From positions 62,001 to 126,000 of the forward strand of contig NZ_JBEFTX010000021.1 of the NCBI RefSeq assembly GCF_040195635.1: 64,000 bases of DNA. The letters run 5' to 3'. Positions within the stretch are counted from its first letter, which is position 1, and each line of letters begins with the position of its first letter. The notes beneath the pieces were generated by a model. The model had not been told where the DNA came from. It searched no databases and saw only the letters and a list, made by a program, of their open reading frames with translations. This document shows positions 1 to 12,011 of this stretch, one piece after another. The position numbers and the translations under genes were made by a program. The DNA is from Thermasporomyces sp040195635 (lineage in GTDB: Bacteria > Actinomycetota > Actinomycetes > Propionibacteriales > Actinopolymorphaceae).

Positions 1-88
1 GGACCAGACATACCGTGCGAACGTCGTCCGTGCGCGAGCGACGACGTGCTCGTCGTGGTCGTGGTCGACTCCTTTGGTCCGACCCGTC

Positions 89-1738
89 TCACCGCCGGCT
101 CGGCCGCCGCCGGCCGAACACCGTCACGAACATGTAGCTCTTCCCGGCGGCGTGTGGGGAGAAGAACTCCACCACGTCGTCGTCGCACGACGTCGAGCCC
201 ACGGCGCCGAGCCGCACCACCTCGCCCCCGTGCTCCAGTGCCCCCAGCGCATGCGTACCCAGGTGGACGATGCCGGCGTGCAGGGCGCTCTCGAGCTGGC
301 TCAACCGGTAACCCCGGTTTCCGTACGCCCCCAGAACGTCGTGCAGATCGGTCAGGTAGTAGGCGTTGACGTGGGCGTCGGCCGTGTACCACTGCCCGAC
401 GGCCAGTCGCCGCGCCTCCTGCCGGAAGTCGCCTTGCCGCAGTAGTTCGACGGCACCCGCCCCATGGTCGCCGCGGCCCGGATGGTGAACGTAGACACCG
501 GGCGCGAGCCCCTCGACACCGTGGACGATGAGGTAACAGTCGTGCAGTGCAGGCGCTCCGGGGGCGAGGCAGTCGGCCGCGATCCCGCGCGTCGAGCGGT
601 CGAGCAGGGTCGAGAACGCGACGAACGGCAGCTCCGCCTCGACGTCGAAGTGCCGGGTCGACCGCCGGCGAGCGATGACGTCCTCCACGGGCGCACCCGC
701 GAGCTGGCCGGGCGGCAGGGGCTCGAGTGGCACCAGGCGACCCCGCGGTTCCGCAGGCGTACGACGAAGAGCCGCGGTGCGCCACCGCTCCACCTCGGCG
801 GCCGAGTCCAGACAGGACGCCGCATGGGTCCGCGGGATGAGCGGGAACTCCACCTCCCGGCCAGAGATCGCCCTGGTGGGGAGGTCGAGCGGCGGCATCT
901 CCGGATGCCCGGCGTGACGGCGGCGCCCATCCCGCCCGATCGCGCACAGGGCCACCGTCGCCTCGCGTACGCCGTCGACGCCGAGGAGGTCGTTGACCTC
1001 CCGGTCGACGTAACCCAGCACCAGCGTGGCCGGAAGTCCGCAGGACGCGGCCAGGCCACGCACGTGCGACAGTGTCGTCCCCGCGTCCCAGTAGGCATGA
1101 CGGTACGCACGAGCCTTGTAGCGCCACGCGTTCCGCCAGAACGTACTCGTCAGGGCGAGGACGACAGGAGCGGACGCCAGTGCCGGTTCGCCCCCGGTCG
1201 CGTCGACGAGGACGCCTCGGAAGTCGCCGGACCGCAACCGCCGCAGGCTGTGGTCGTGCGCGGCGTAGTGGTACAGCCCGGCGGGGAGGTCGGGAAGGTC
1301 ACCGCAGACGAAGTACGCCTCGAGGTGGTAGCGCGCCCCCGTGCCGCCGGCGGCGCGGTAGTCGATGATCCGCCCGCCCCGCAGTGTCGTCCGCCGGTCG
1401 AGGCCGCCGCAGGAGAAGAGCGCGATCCGGGCCAGCGTCGCGAGGTCGGGCTGGCCTGGGTCCGCCTGCGTCTCCGTACCGACGCGGGCGAGCGCATCGA
1501 GTGCCGGCACGTCCGAACGCGGAAACTCCCGAGGGAGCGGGATCGGCGCGAGTGAGCTGTAGATCTTGTACGGGTAGGGCTCGAGCGAACGGTCCTCCTC
1601 CCAGATCGCGTTCTCGAGCTCGGGCGGCGTCCCCATCGCGAACGCCGGCCCCTCAGCCTCCTCCCGGACCGAGTACTTCGTGGCGTCGTGAAACGCCCAG
1701 GCCTTCGCGATGTCCTCGTTCCCGCTCATCTGAACCAT
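89..1738 (-). CDS. SagB/ThcOx-type dehydrogenase with two nitroreductase-like halves
   Basis: FMN-dependent nitroreductase-superfamily protein of the SagB/ThcOx group. Members oxidise azolines to azoles during RiPP maturation or have unknown oxidoreductase roles. At 549 aa it is about twice a single domain. The first half (about residues 95-265) holds the ALFSCGGL and YHLEAYFV segments, and the second (about 355-530) holds ARRRSTRHFD, the Arg-rich flavin-binding entry motif, followed by YLIVHGVEGL and a HLGTHALGALEHG region. The start is ATG 1738 or ATG 1729; neither has a strong ribosome site. No precursor peptide, cyclodehydratase or transporter is visible to its right, so any partner genes would lie left of the window. 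Family is fairly sure; substrate is unknown. Confidence 0.8.
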   Translation of the reverse strand: MVQMSGNEDIAKAWAFHDATKYSVREEAEGPAFAMGTPPELENAIWEEDRSLEPYPYKIYSSLAPIPLPREFPRSDVPALDALARVGTETQADPGQPDLATLARIALFSCGGLDRRTTLRGGRIIDYRAAGGTGARYHLEAYFVCGDLPDLPAGLYHYAAHDHSLRRLRSGDFRGVLVDATGGEPALASAPVVLALTSTFWRNAWRYKARAYRHAYWDAGTTLSHVRGLAASCGLPATLVLGYVDREVNDLLGVDGVREATVALCAIGRDGRRRHAGHPEMPPLDLPTRAISGREVEFPLIPRTHAASCLDSAAEVERWRTAALRRTPAEPRGRLVPLEPLPPGQLAGAPVEDVIARRRSTRHFDVEAELPFVAFSTLLDRSTRGIAADCLAPGAPALHDCYLIVHGVEGLAPGVYVHHPGRGDHGAGAVELLRQGDFRQEARRLAVGQWYTADAHVNAYYLTDLHDVLGAYGNRGYRLSQLESALHAGIVHLGTHALGALEHGGEVVRLGAVGSTSCDDDVVEFFSPHAAGKSYMFVTVFGRRRPSRR

Positions 1739-2045
1739 TCTCGCCGGCCAGTTGGGTGGCTCCGGAACGCAATGGATCCCTCACGACCTGTGACTCGAAT
1801 CGGGACAGGACACCACGGAAAGTAGAAGAGGAATGAGGCGGCATAATTGCGGACAGCCACTGAGCACATACACGCGATGACGCTTTGCAGAGTGCAGATA
1901 ACAATGCGTGAGAACCGGGCTTGACAGGAACTCTCACGTGCTACAGGCTCGCCCCGACTCATCGTGCCAAGATCCGCGGACTCATCGGCTGGGGCTGTGT
2001 CGATTAGCTGGGGCTGTGTCGATTAGCAAATCTGGAGGAACGTCG
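1739..2045. other. Intergenic, divergent promoter region
   Basis: About 300 bases between two divergent genes. It is less GC-rich than its surroundings around 1800-1930, which fits promoters, but I cannot assign -35/-10 boxes. The right end carries a 19-bp tandem repeat and a clear GGAGG ribosome site (2033-2037) that fixes the start of the next gene. Confidence 0.5.
1988..2025. repeat. Perfect 19-bp tandem duplication upstream of a start codon
   Basis: The unit GCTGGGGCTGTGTCGATTA occurs twice head to tail (1988-2006 and 2007-2025), ending 8 nt before the GGAGG ribosome site of the following gene. It lies in the presumed 5' leader and could alter expression. It may also be a neutral slippage product. 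Confidence 0.9.
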
Positions 2046-3134
2046 ATGCGAGACGTCCAGAAGGGCCGGAAGTCGTGGCTGGAGCGGCTCACCTCACCCC
2101 CCGAAACAGAAGGTGACGACAACGTGGCCAACGACGCCCACCGGTTCGAGCGCACCCTCGAACCCGGCCCTCCGGCACCGCGGGATCCCCACGTCCCAGA
2201 GGGCTTCGAGGCCTTCGCCCCGCCCGGCCTGCGCCCACCGCCGTCCGACGATCTGAAGAGCGCACCACCCGAGCGCGCCAACGGCCTGCCCGGCCCCGGA
2301 CCCGGTCCAGGCCCAGGCCCGGGCTTCGAGCCCCGCGACCGTGGCCAGTTCGAACCCCCGCAGTTCGTCGACACCCCGCCGTTCGAGCAGGGGCGAGTCG
2401 ACGCCGGGCGGACGTTCGATCCGGATCGGGGCCGGTTCGACCCCGATCGGGGCAAGACCGACAGCCCGCTCGGACCCGACCGTAGCCAGTTCGAGCCGGA
2501 CCGCAGTCGATTCGAGCCCGACCGCAGCCCGTTCGAGCCCAAGCCGGACGATTCCACCTCTCGCCCACCAGTTCCGACGTCCGCGGCCACCGCGCCGCGC
2601 GACTCCTGGGAAGGTCCCGTGACCACCTCGACCCGCTCCGATGACGCCACGCCCTCGGACACCCCGCGACTCCGGTCCGTCCCGTCCACGCCGAGTGGGA
2701 TCACCTGGCAACCCGACGCGAGTCAGGCCGGCAACCAGTCCCTCGGCGAGCCGAAGCACTCCGACATCCAGGACAGCCGCGACGAGGACGACAGGGACCC
2801 GCTCGAGGACACCGGCGAGGAGCTGTCACGGCCCAGCGAGGCCGAGCAGCTCGAGGCCGCTCGCAAGCGGCACGTGGAGGAACTCCAGCACCGCTGGCTC
2901 GTCACCCAGGCGCAGATCCTCGACGACCCACGTGACGCGGTTCGCGAGGCCGGCCTGCTCATCGGGGACGCGATGCAGTTCGTCACCTCGACGTTCACCG
3001 ACCACCGCGACCGCATCGAGCGGGAGTGGCGGCACAACGACAGCATGAGCACGGACGAGCTGCGTACCGTCATGCGGCGTTACCGGAACCTCTTCCAGTA
3101 CGTCCTGTCCGCGTCACAGCTCCCCGACCTGTAG
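2046..3134 (+). CDS. Hypothetical repeat-rich cytoplasmic protein with conserved helical C-terminus
   Basis: I do not recognise a named family. The start ATG 2046 is chosen because GGAGGA precedes it by 7 nt, giving 362 aa. Residues about 1-250 are disordered and of low complexity: a run of Pro-Gly dipeptides near residue 85, then a ladder of FxPDR / FEPDRSxFEP repeats (about 110-165), then a Pro/Ser/Thr-rich stretch. Residues about 265-360 form a charged, probably helical domain (EAARKRHVEELQHRW ... REAGLLIGDAMQFV) that looks conserved in actinobacteria. There is no signal peptide or membrane segment. It stands alone, upstream of kgd. The FxPDR ladder resembles a multivalent scaffold, but that is speculation. 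Confidence 0.7.
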   Translation: MRDVQKGRKSWLERLTSPPETEGDDNVANDAHRFERTLEPGPPAPRDPHVPEGFEAFAPPGLRPPPSDDLKSAPPERANGLPGPGPGPGPGPGFEPRDRGQFEPPQFVDTPPFEQGRVDAGRTFDPDRGRFDPDRGKTDSPLGPDRSQFEPDRSRFEPDRSPFEPKPDDSTSRPPVPTSAATAPRDSWEGPVTTSTRSDDATPSDTPRLRSVPSTPSGITWQPDASQAGNQSLGEPKHSDIQDSRDEDDRDPLEDTGEELSRPSEAEQLEAARKRHVEELQHRWLVTQAQILDDPRDAVREAGLLIGDAMQFVTSTFTDHRDRIEREWRHNDSMSTDELRTVMRRYRNLFQYVLSASQLPDL

Positions 3135-3232
3135 GGGTCGGAGCCTCCAGACCCGCGACGATGCTCCTGCGAGACAGCCCGACAGCGACGCTGCGTGGTA
3201 TCACCATGCCCGCGCGGCGCCACATCGCCGTT

Positions 3233-3248
3233 GTGACGTGTCCGTCAC
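3233..3248. promoter_or_regulatory. Inverted repeat in the kgd upstream region
   Basis: GTGAC-GTGTCC-GTCAC, a perfect 5-bp-arm palindrome about 90 nt upstream of kgd. It superficially resembles a CRP site, but the TGTGA and TCAC half-sites are two bases too far apart. The regulator is unknown. Confidence 0.3.
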
Positions 3249-3338
3249 GTATGGAGTTGAAACCGACGACTACGCTTGGCCCCGGAAGCCCAAAGACGGT
3301 TCGAACCATGATGGTGAGTGGAAGAGGCGATTAACGCC

Positions 3339-7112
<3,774 letters not shown>

Positions 7113-7148
7113 GCCTGGGCTCGCGTCTCCCCTGCGAAGGTCTGCATC

Positions 7149-7328
7149 GTGTACTTCACCGATCGTGGTATCGAGGAGCTGTCCGACCGGCGTGGCGAGG
7201 AGGAGGTCAGTCTCGCCTGGCTGGCCGACCGGCTGCGGGAGTTCGTCGACCTCAACCCCGAGTTCGAGACGCCGGTCGAACGCCTGGCGACCTGGCTCGC
7301 CCGCCTCGACGACGAGGACGACGACTGA
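7149..7328 (+). CDS. DUF6104 small protein downstream of kgd
   Basis: A 59-aa acidic protein beginning with GTG (VYFTDRGIEELSDRRGEEEV) and ending LARLDDEDDD. It matches the small actinobacterial DUF6104 family as I remember it, which commonly follows kgd. It starts 36 nt after the kgd stop, with GCGAAGG as a likely ribosome site, so the two are probably cotranscribed. It has no membrane segment, is predicted mostly helical, and its function is unknown. Its place behind kgd in many genomes suggests a link to the 2-oxoglutarate dehydrogenase complex, but that is inference. Confidence 0.8.
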   Translation: MYFTDRGIEELSDRRGEEEVSLAWLADRLREFVDLNPEFETPVERLATWLARLDDEDDD

Positions 7329-7403
7329 GAATCTGCGTGACTCCGATACGTACGGTTTGCCCAGGTTCCTGCGCCTCACGCCGGATCCGCCGTGGATAGA
7401 AAC

Positions 7404-7430
7404 GTAGCCACGATCACCATTGATGGCTAC
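7404..7430. promoter_or_regulatory. Inverted repeat, candidate AbiEi operator
   Basis: GTAGCCA (7404-7410) and TGGCTAC (7424-7430) form perfect 7-bp arms around a 13-nt spacer, ending 10 nt before ATG 7441. AbiEi antitoxins are known to bind inverted repeats in their own promoters, so this is a plausible autoregulatory site. Its overlap with ATG 7423 favours 7441 as the real start. Confidence 0.55.
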
Positions 7431-7440
7431 ACTTTTATCC

Positions 7441-8037
7441 ATGCTCGATGCGGAAGAACTGTCCGACCTACCTGCAACCTTCACCACTGGTGAGGCGCTG
7501 CGGGCCGGCGTACACCCTCGTGACCTCTACCGCCTCCGCGACCGGGGGGACCTGACCGAGTTGTCGCGAGGGGTCTTCCGCAGGGCTGACGCGCCCGTTC
7601 CGCGGTATCCCGACCTGCTGGCGGTCGCGCGGCGGGTACCGCAGGCGGTGGTGTGCCTGACCTCCGCGCTCGCGCTCCATGACCTGACCGACGACATCCC
7701 TGCGGCCGTCCACATCGCAGTCCCGCGGACCTCGCGCCCGCCGCACATCGATCACCCGCCGACCGAGGTGTCGCGCTTCGGCGTCGACACGTTCGAGCTG
7801 GGCGTGGAGTTGGTGGAGGCGGCCGAAGGTGAACACGTCCGCGTCTACTCGGCGCCGAGGACCGTGGTGGACGTGTTCCGGCTGAGAGCGCGCCTCGGCG
7901 AGTCCACGGCACTCATTGCGCTGCGACGCTACCTGGCAGGACGCGACGCCCGGGTGGGCGACCTCGTCGAGTTCGCGCGTGCCCTGCATGTGGCCGCGCC
8001 GTTGCGGGCCGCCCTCGACGTCCTGACGGCGAGCTGA
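7441..8037 (+). CDS. abiEi: AbiEi-type antitoxin / transcriptional repressor (type IV toxin-antitoxin)
   Basis: Antitoxin of an AbiE abortive-infection system. AbiEi proteins have an N-terminal winged-helix domain that represses the operon and a C-terminal domain that counters the AbiEii nucleotidyltransferase. Seen here: the N-terminal FTTGEALRAGVHPRDLYRLRDRGDLTELSRGVFRR pattern (split as FTTGEALRAG, YRLRDRGDLTELSRGVFRR), then the central VVCLTSALALHDLTDDIP and late VYSAPRTVVDVFRLR blocks. Start ATG 7441 gives 198 aa and leaves the inverted repeat upstream; ATG 7423 is possible. The cognate toxin reading frame follows within 15 nt but is broken, so this may be an orphaned antitoxin that still acts as a regulator. 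Confidence 0.82.
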   Translation: MLDAEELSDLPATFTTGEALRAGVHPRDLYRLRDRGDLTELSRGVFRRADAPVPRYPDLLAVARRVPQAVVCLTSALALHDLTDDIPAAVHIAVPRTSRPPHIDHPPTEVSRFGVDTFELGVELVEAAEGEHVRVYSAPRTVVDVFRLRARLGESTALIALRRYLAGRDARVGDLVEFARALHVAAPLRAALDVLTAS

Positions 8038-8050
8038 CCATGCCGGTGAC

Positions 8051-8775
8051 GTGAGCGACCGCTGCAGGACGCGCCTGTCTGGACCTGCAGAACCGCGCCC
8101 GCCGGGAACGCCGCCCGACCCAGGAGCTGCTGACGTTCTACGTACTGGAGCGGTTTCTCGCCCGCATCGCCGCATCTGAACACCGCGACGAGTTCGTCCT
8201 CAAGGCAGGACTGCTGCTCGCCGTCCTTGACGCGCACCGTCCTACGCAGGATGCAGACTCGCTCGCCCGGCGCATCTCTGCGGATCAGGCAACCGTGGCC
8301 GCACGGGTCGTTGAGGTGTGTCAGCTGCGCCTTGCCGAGGACGACGGCGTCGACTTCCTGACCACGACCCGTGCGTACCTCCGCCATCCGCGAGGACGGC
8401 CTCTACGGTGGCGTTCGCCTCACGACGGACGCTCACGTCGCGCGGGCGCGGGTCACGTTGAAACTCGACGTCAACGTCGGTGATCCGGTCACTCCCGCAC
8501 CAGTCGAGCTTGCCTACCCCGTGCTCCGCGACGGCCCACCGATCTGCATCCTCGGATACCCGCTGGTGACCGTCCTGGCGGAGAAGCTCTGCACGGCCGT
8601 CAGCCTCGGCGAGGGGAACACCCGGGTCAGGGACTACGTGGACATGTGGACGTTGACCGGCAGGCATGAGCGCGACGTCGCGCTCTACGCCGACCCGATC
8701 CTGGACATGACTGCGGCCGGCGGGACCTGGCAGGCCGGGAGCCGCGCATGGCGAGACCCGGCGCGTTCCACGTAG
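8051..8775 (+). pseudogene. AbiEii-type nucleotidyltransferase toxin, frameshifted
   Basis: Remnant of the partner toxin, a nucleotidyltransferase-like protein. The family signature survives in pieces in different frames. GTG 8051 opens VSD. A second frame gives LQDA. A third, from 8079, reads LDLQNRARRERRPTQELL ... YVLERFLARIAASEHRDEFVLK ... DADSLARRISAD as far as about 8368. The CCC run at 8368-8370 then shifts the frame to VRTSAIREDGLYGGVRL ... LKLDVNVGDPVTPAPVE ... EKLCTAVSLG ... DYVDMWTLTGRHERD. After about 8700 the usual C-terminal region is not recognisable. Removing one C from the run would rejoin the two long segments. A sequencing error could explain one shift, but hardly all of them. 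Confidence 0.72.
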
Positions 8776-8817
8776 GCCGTCGAGGGAGCATCTGCCCTAT
8801 CGTCAGTTGCCCTGTCG

Positions 8818-9333
8818 TCAGTCCGGTTTGGTCTCCGTCTCGGCCTTCGGGCGGCCGTTGACGCAGGTCACCATGACCTTCACCTTCACGTCGTCGCCCT
8901 CGAACTCCACCGATGCCGTGCTGTCCGGTCCACGCTCCGCCTCCTCGGTCTCGAAGTCCGGATGTGGGCTCCAGGAGGTGAGGTACGCCTGGTCGCCGTC
9001 GCACCGGGCGATGACCGTGCCCCCTCGAGACGGGATGTTCGTCACCGCCGGCGTGGATCCACCTGCCTCCCCGCCTGCCGGTGGGGTGGGCGGTGGCGTC
9101 CCTGTGGTGGTCGGCGAGGTGTTGGCCTCCGGCCCCGGCGAGGAAGACCCCGACGTCGCTTCGGCACTCGCCTTCGCGAGCGCACGGGCGACGGCGTCGC
9201 TGCTCAAGGGTTGACTCGTCCCGTCGGTGAGCCCCCGGCCAAGGAGGGAGATCGCGAGGACCCCGACCGTCACCGCGACCGCGGCCACGGCGAGCCAGCC
9301 GAGGACGCCGAGGAGGACACGTCGACGAGCCAT
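8818..9333 (-). CDS. Small secreted or membrane-anchored protein, likely partner of a two-component system
   Basis: Hypothetical protein of 171 aa from ATG 9333 (MARRRVLLGVLGW). ATG 9351 would add six residues. One N-terminal hydrophobic segment (about residues 4-30) acts as signal or anchor. A Ser/Pro/Gly/Thr-rich linker (about 50-95) follows, then a compact C-terminal domain with two cysteines (VIARCDGDQ and VMVTCVNG), probably a disulfide outside the membrane. Similar proteins are often divergent from an OmpR-type response regulator in actinobacteria. Here that regulator lies 9.6 kb away, and both starts keep the same palindrome. Function unknown. Confidence 0.65.
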   Translation of the reverse strand: MARRRVLLGVLGWLAVAAVAVTVGVLAISLLGRGLTDGTSQPLSSDAVARALAKASAEATSGSSSPGPEANTSPTTTGTPPPTPPAGGEAGGSTPAVTNIPSRGGTVIARCDGDQAYLTSWSPHPDFETEEAERGPDSTASVEFEGDDVKVKVMVTCVNGRPKAETETKPD

Positions 9334-9357
9334 GGCCCCAGCGTGCCCCATGCCGGC

Positions 9358-9374
9358 TTAACGCCGCGTTAAGG
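9358..9374. promoter_or_regulatory. Palindromic operator-like site, left flank of accessory block
   Basis: TTAACGCCGCGTTAAGG. Bases 9358-9372 are a perfect 7-bp-arm palindrome around one central base, 24 nt upstream of ATG 9333 of the secreted-protein gene. A near-identical copy (16/17) lies at 18953-18969, just before the response-regulator gene, in the same orientation. It is a candidate binding site of that regulator, or a duplicated target site of the intervening insertion, or both. Confidence 0.6.
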
Positions 9375-9458
9375 GCCTGGTGCCGACCAGAGCGCGGCAT
9401 GGTCAGGATTCGCCGGTCGGGGGCACAGCCCAGTTATCCGGGAGACGACGCCCCTGCA

Positions 9459-10448
9459 TCAGCGGCCGCCCGCAAGCATGTTCTGGCCGAGTGGGGTCAG
9501 AGTGTGAACGACGTGCCGGCCGTTCCGGGTTGATCTCACCAGTCCGCTGTTGCGCAAGATTGCGGTGTGCTCGCTCGTGGAGGACATGGAGAGACCGGTA
9601 CGCGCGGCCAGTCGGGTGGTGCCTGCAGGAGTGGTCAGGGCCCTCAGCAGGGCGGCTCGTGGCCCGCCAATGAGTGCGGCCAGATGTCGGTCCGTGCCGG
9701 CGTGGATGTCGTTCGGTTGCATCCAGTGTGTTGGCGGATCTGTGGGATAGACGAGCACCGGGTCGAGATCGATGTTCGCCAGAGTTACCGGAGTGCCTCG
9801 GCAGAAGAACGAGGGCACCAGGGTCAGGCCGCGGCCGCCGAGATCGATGTCGAGGTCGGCAGGATAATCGGCGGTCAGGACGGGAGGGGTCCACCGGATG
9901 CCTCCTGGCAGGCTTGCCAGCAAGGCGTGAACGCCGCCGCTGACCAGCCGCTGGGTCATTTCACGTCGATGATCATCGAGCTGCGTGGTGATCTGGTTGT
10001 GGAACGGCGCGAGTGTGTGGTTGTAGTAGGTACGCAGTGCGGACGCCAAGCAACGCAGAGTCCGTGGTTCTCCGGCGGCGACGCCGGCCAACCAGGTTGA
10101 CCGGCGGGACACGCCGTTCGCCTTCTCCATCTCGGTACGCAGGCGCGCTCCCGGCACGTGCAGCACAGCATCGATGCCGGCCTCAAGCCTTGTGCTCGTT
10201 GGCGCAGGGGTCAGGAAGTCGGGAAAGTAGCGTTGCGGAGGCGCCAGTTCGTAAAGGCCGGCCACGACCGGAGCGAGTCGCTCGCGAGCCACAGTTCGGG
10301 CCCAGCTCGCCCAGTTCCGGTAGGGATTGGCGGCGGCAGGTCGCGTGCCAATCTGGTGCAGGCTCAGCACGATCTCCCACATCGGGTCGACGTTCTCGTT
10401 GACCCGAACGCGTGCCAGGTCTTCTCCCGTGAACACGATGCGCAGCAT
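9459..10448 (-). CDS. ArsR-like winged-helix transcriptional regulator (DUF5937 type)
   Basis: A 329-aa regulator from ATG 10448 (MLRIVFTGEDLARVRV), preceded by GAGGTGGGAC as ribosome site. The N-terminal two thirds is the DUF5937-like domain typical of Streptomyces-type ArsR proteins, with VNENVDPMWEIVLSLH near the start and the VLTADYPADLDIDLGGRGL block around residues 190-210. The C-terminal winged helix contains TTRLAARTGLSMSSTSEHTAILRNSGLV. Related proteins often control neighbouring exporters, but here the divergent neighbour is a small membrane protein. The ligand is unknown. It is the first gene inside the accessory block. Confidence 0.78.
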   Translation of the reverse strand: MLRIVFTGEDLARVRVNENVDPMWEIVLSLHQIGTRPAAANPYRNWASWARTVARERLAPVVAGLYELAPPQRYFPDFLTPAPTSTRLEAGIDAVLHVPGARLRTEMEKANGVSRRSTWLAGVAAGEPRTLRCLASALRTYYNHTLAPFHNQITTQLDDHRREMTQRLVSGGVHALLASLPGGIRWTPPVLTADYPADLDIDLGGRGLTLVPSFFCRGTPVTLANIDLDPVLVYPTDPPTHWMQPNDIHAGTDRHLAALIGGPRAALLRALTTPAGTTRLAARTGLSMSSTSEHTAILRNSGLVRSTRNGRHVVHTLTPLGQNMLAGGR

Positions 10449-10670
10449 GTCCCACCTCGCCTCGCGAACCTTTCGTACGAGCGCCGTCGGAAGATGGCCG
10501 GGTACGAGCAGGCGCAGCCCGTCCCGGCCAGGTTGGCACGAGTCGATGCTGATCCGCTCTCGATCCGCTCTTGATCTCATACTTGCTGAGTTCGGGGGGC
10601 TCCCCGGCGTAGGTCAGGACGCTTCGGCTCCGCCCGAATTGGCTCGACTGGCTCCGGCTCGCGCCCAATC

Positions 10671-11363
10671 ATGTGGCGAATGGCAAGGTTTACGGCCCAA
10701 AGATCCGTCCTCGACCTCGCAGACGCCGCTCGGTTCATCGCACTCATCCTTGGCGGAGTCGGCCTGGTTGCCGCGCTGCTTCTCTACCTGGTTCCGACCC
10801 CAGCCGCCTCGATAGCCGGCTGGCCGCTGGGCTACACACTCGGCACGCCGGTCGGGGTGGAGCTGGGCGATGTCTGCGAAGCGAGCGGAACTCGCGGGAT
10901 CGAATCCGATGACCGAACGAAATGTCCGGGCGCGTCGTGGTCAGTCGAGGGCGAAACCGGGAGCGGCACCCTGTATGCACGGTGGGGGCAGGTAGCGGGC
11001 AGCGGAGACCTGCCCGATCGCGTCGACGCTCGAGTCTTCAACGGTGCGGCTTACCTCGACCCGCCCGCAGCGCGATACGGACTCGCGGTCGTACCGCTGG
11101 CTCTTCTCGGCCTCGGTGTGCTCGCGTTGGTGTTCAGCATGCCGCTGTGGATCACCAAACGCGTCTCAGGGGCTGAAGGTGACTGGGAGGTCGAAGACGC
11201 CACGATGCTCGGCGTCGTCGGACTGGCATTCGCGGCATCGGCCGGTGCGGCAACGGGCTTTCTGATGGCCGAAGACACCAACGACCGCGCCGGCGCCGGC
11301 GCCGTGGTTGTCGCCGCTCTCGTCTGGGTGGTGTGGCAGGTGCGCAAATGGCGCAACGACTGA
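10671..11363 (+). CDS. Hypothetical membrane protein
   Basis: A 230-aa protein with four predicted membrane helices: about residues 22-45 (FIALILGGVGLVAALLLYLV), 135-158, 178-200 and 208-222. A hydrophilic loop of about 90 residues between helices 1 and 2 holds two cysteines (GDVCEAS and TKCPGAS), consistent with an extracellular disulfide. No family recognised. The start is ATG 10671 or ATG 10680. Its 3' end overlaps the following lipoprotein gene by 16 nt, so they are probably translationally coupled. Confidence 0.6.
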   Translation: MWRMARFTAQRSVLDLADAARFIALILGGVGLVAALLLYLVPTPAASIAGWPLGYTLGTPVGVELGDVCEASGTRGIESDDRTKCPGASWSVEGETGSGTLYARWGQVAGSGDLPDRVDARVFNGAAYLDPPAARYGLAVVPLALLGLGVLALVFSMPLWITKRVSGAEGDWEVEDATMLGVVGLAFAASAGAATGFLMAEDTNDRAGAGAVVVAALVWVVWQVRKWRND

Positions 11364-11992
11364 CGGCGAGCACACTGGCGCTCGCAATCGGCTGCCTGCT
11401 GGCGGCGTGCGGCGGAGGCCCTCACTTGGGCAGCGACCCCACGGGTCCCCCGCGACCATCGAAACTGACGCCAGCACCGGAACCGCCCGACGTGAGCTTC
11501 AGCGCGTCTGCGGACGTGAACGACGAGCAGGTGACGATCGAGTACGAAATCGTCAACCACGGCGACCGACCGATCGTGGCATTCAACCGTGTTCCCTCGA
11601 CCGACAGCCCGAACCCGGAGCCGGGCGAGCCAGAGAATTTTTACGTCGAGCCGAGTGGCACCGGGGCGGTCCTTTCCAAACAAGTCTTCCGAACGCCGGA
11701 AGGCGTAAGCGTGTACGCCCGACAGGTCCTGCGCGGAACGATCGTCGAGGCAGGCGAGCGGATCAGCGAACACATCATCACCGGCAGCACGTACGAAACG
11801 CGTCGACCGTACCAGGAACTCCTTGGCTATGATCAAGAGACAGTGCAGGCCGAGTTTGTCGATGTGTGCATCGGCGTCGCGCTCGCGGCGAATGTGACCG
11901 CACTATCCAAAGACGCTCATCCGATCTACCCGCACGACACCCGGACGGCAAACCAGCAACATATGTACTGCTCCAGTCCGGGCAGCTCGTAG
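11348..11992 (+). CDS. Hypothetical lipoprotein
   Basis: A 214-aa protein starting at ATG 11348 inside the end of the preceding gene. The signal peptide ends in a lipobox, GCLLAACGGG, with the lipidated Cys near residue 22. The mature part begins with a short Pro/Thr-rich tether and continues as a beta-rich domain (DEQVTIEYEIVNHGDRPIVAFN) resembling immunoglobulin-like secreted domains. It has two later cysteines (VDVCIGVA and MYCSSPG). No catalytic motif is visible. It is expected on the outer face of the membrane next to the protein encoded just upstream. GC content drops locally, as in foreign DNA. Confidence 0.65.
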   Translation: MAQRLTASTLALAIGCLLAACGGGPHLGSDPTGPPRPSKLTPAPEPPDVSFSASADVNDEQVTIEYEIVNHGDRPIVAFNRVPSTDSPNPEPGEPENFYVEPSGTGAVLSKQVFRTPEGVSVYARQVLRGTIVEAGERISEHIITGSTYETRRPYQELLGYDQETVQAEFVDVCIGVALAANVTALSKDAHPIYPHDTRTANQQHMYCSSPGSS

Positions 11993-12011
11993 CCGGTCGT
12001 TCCGACGTGTG

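Noticed and set aside
3233..3248. CRP site upstream of kgd
   Set aside because: The TGTGA and TCAC half-sites are separated by eight bases instead of six, so it is kept only as an unassigned inverted repeat.
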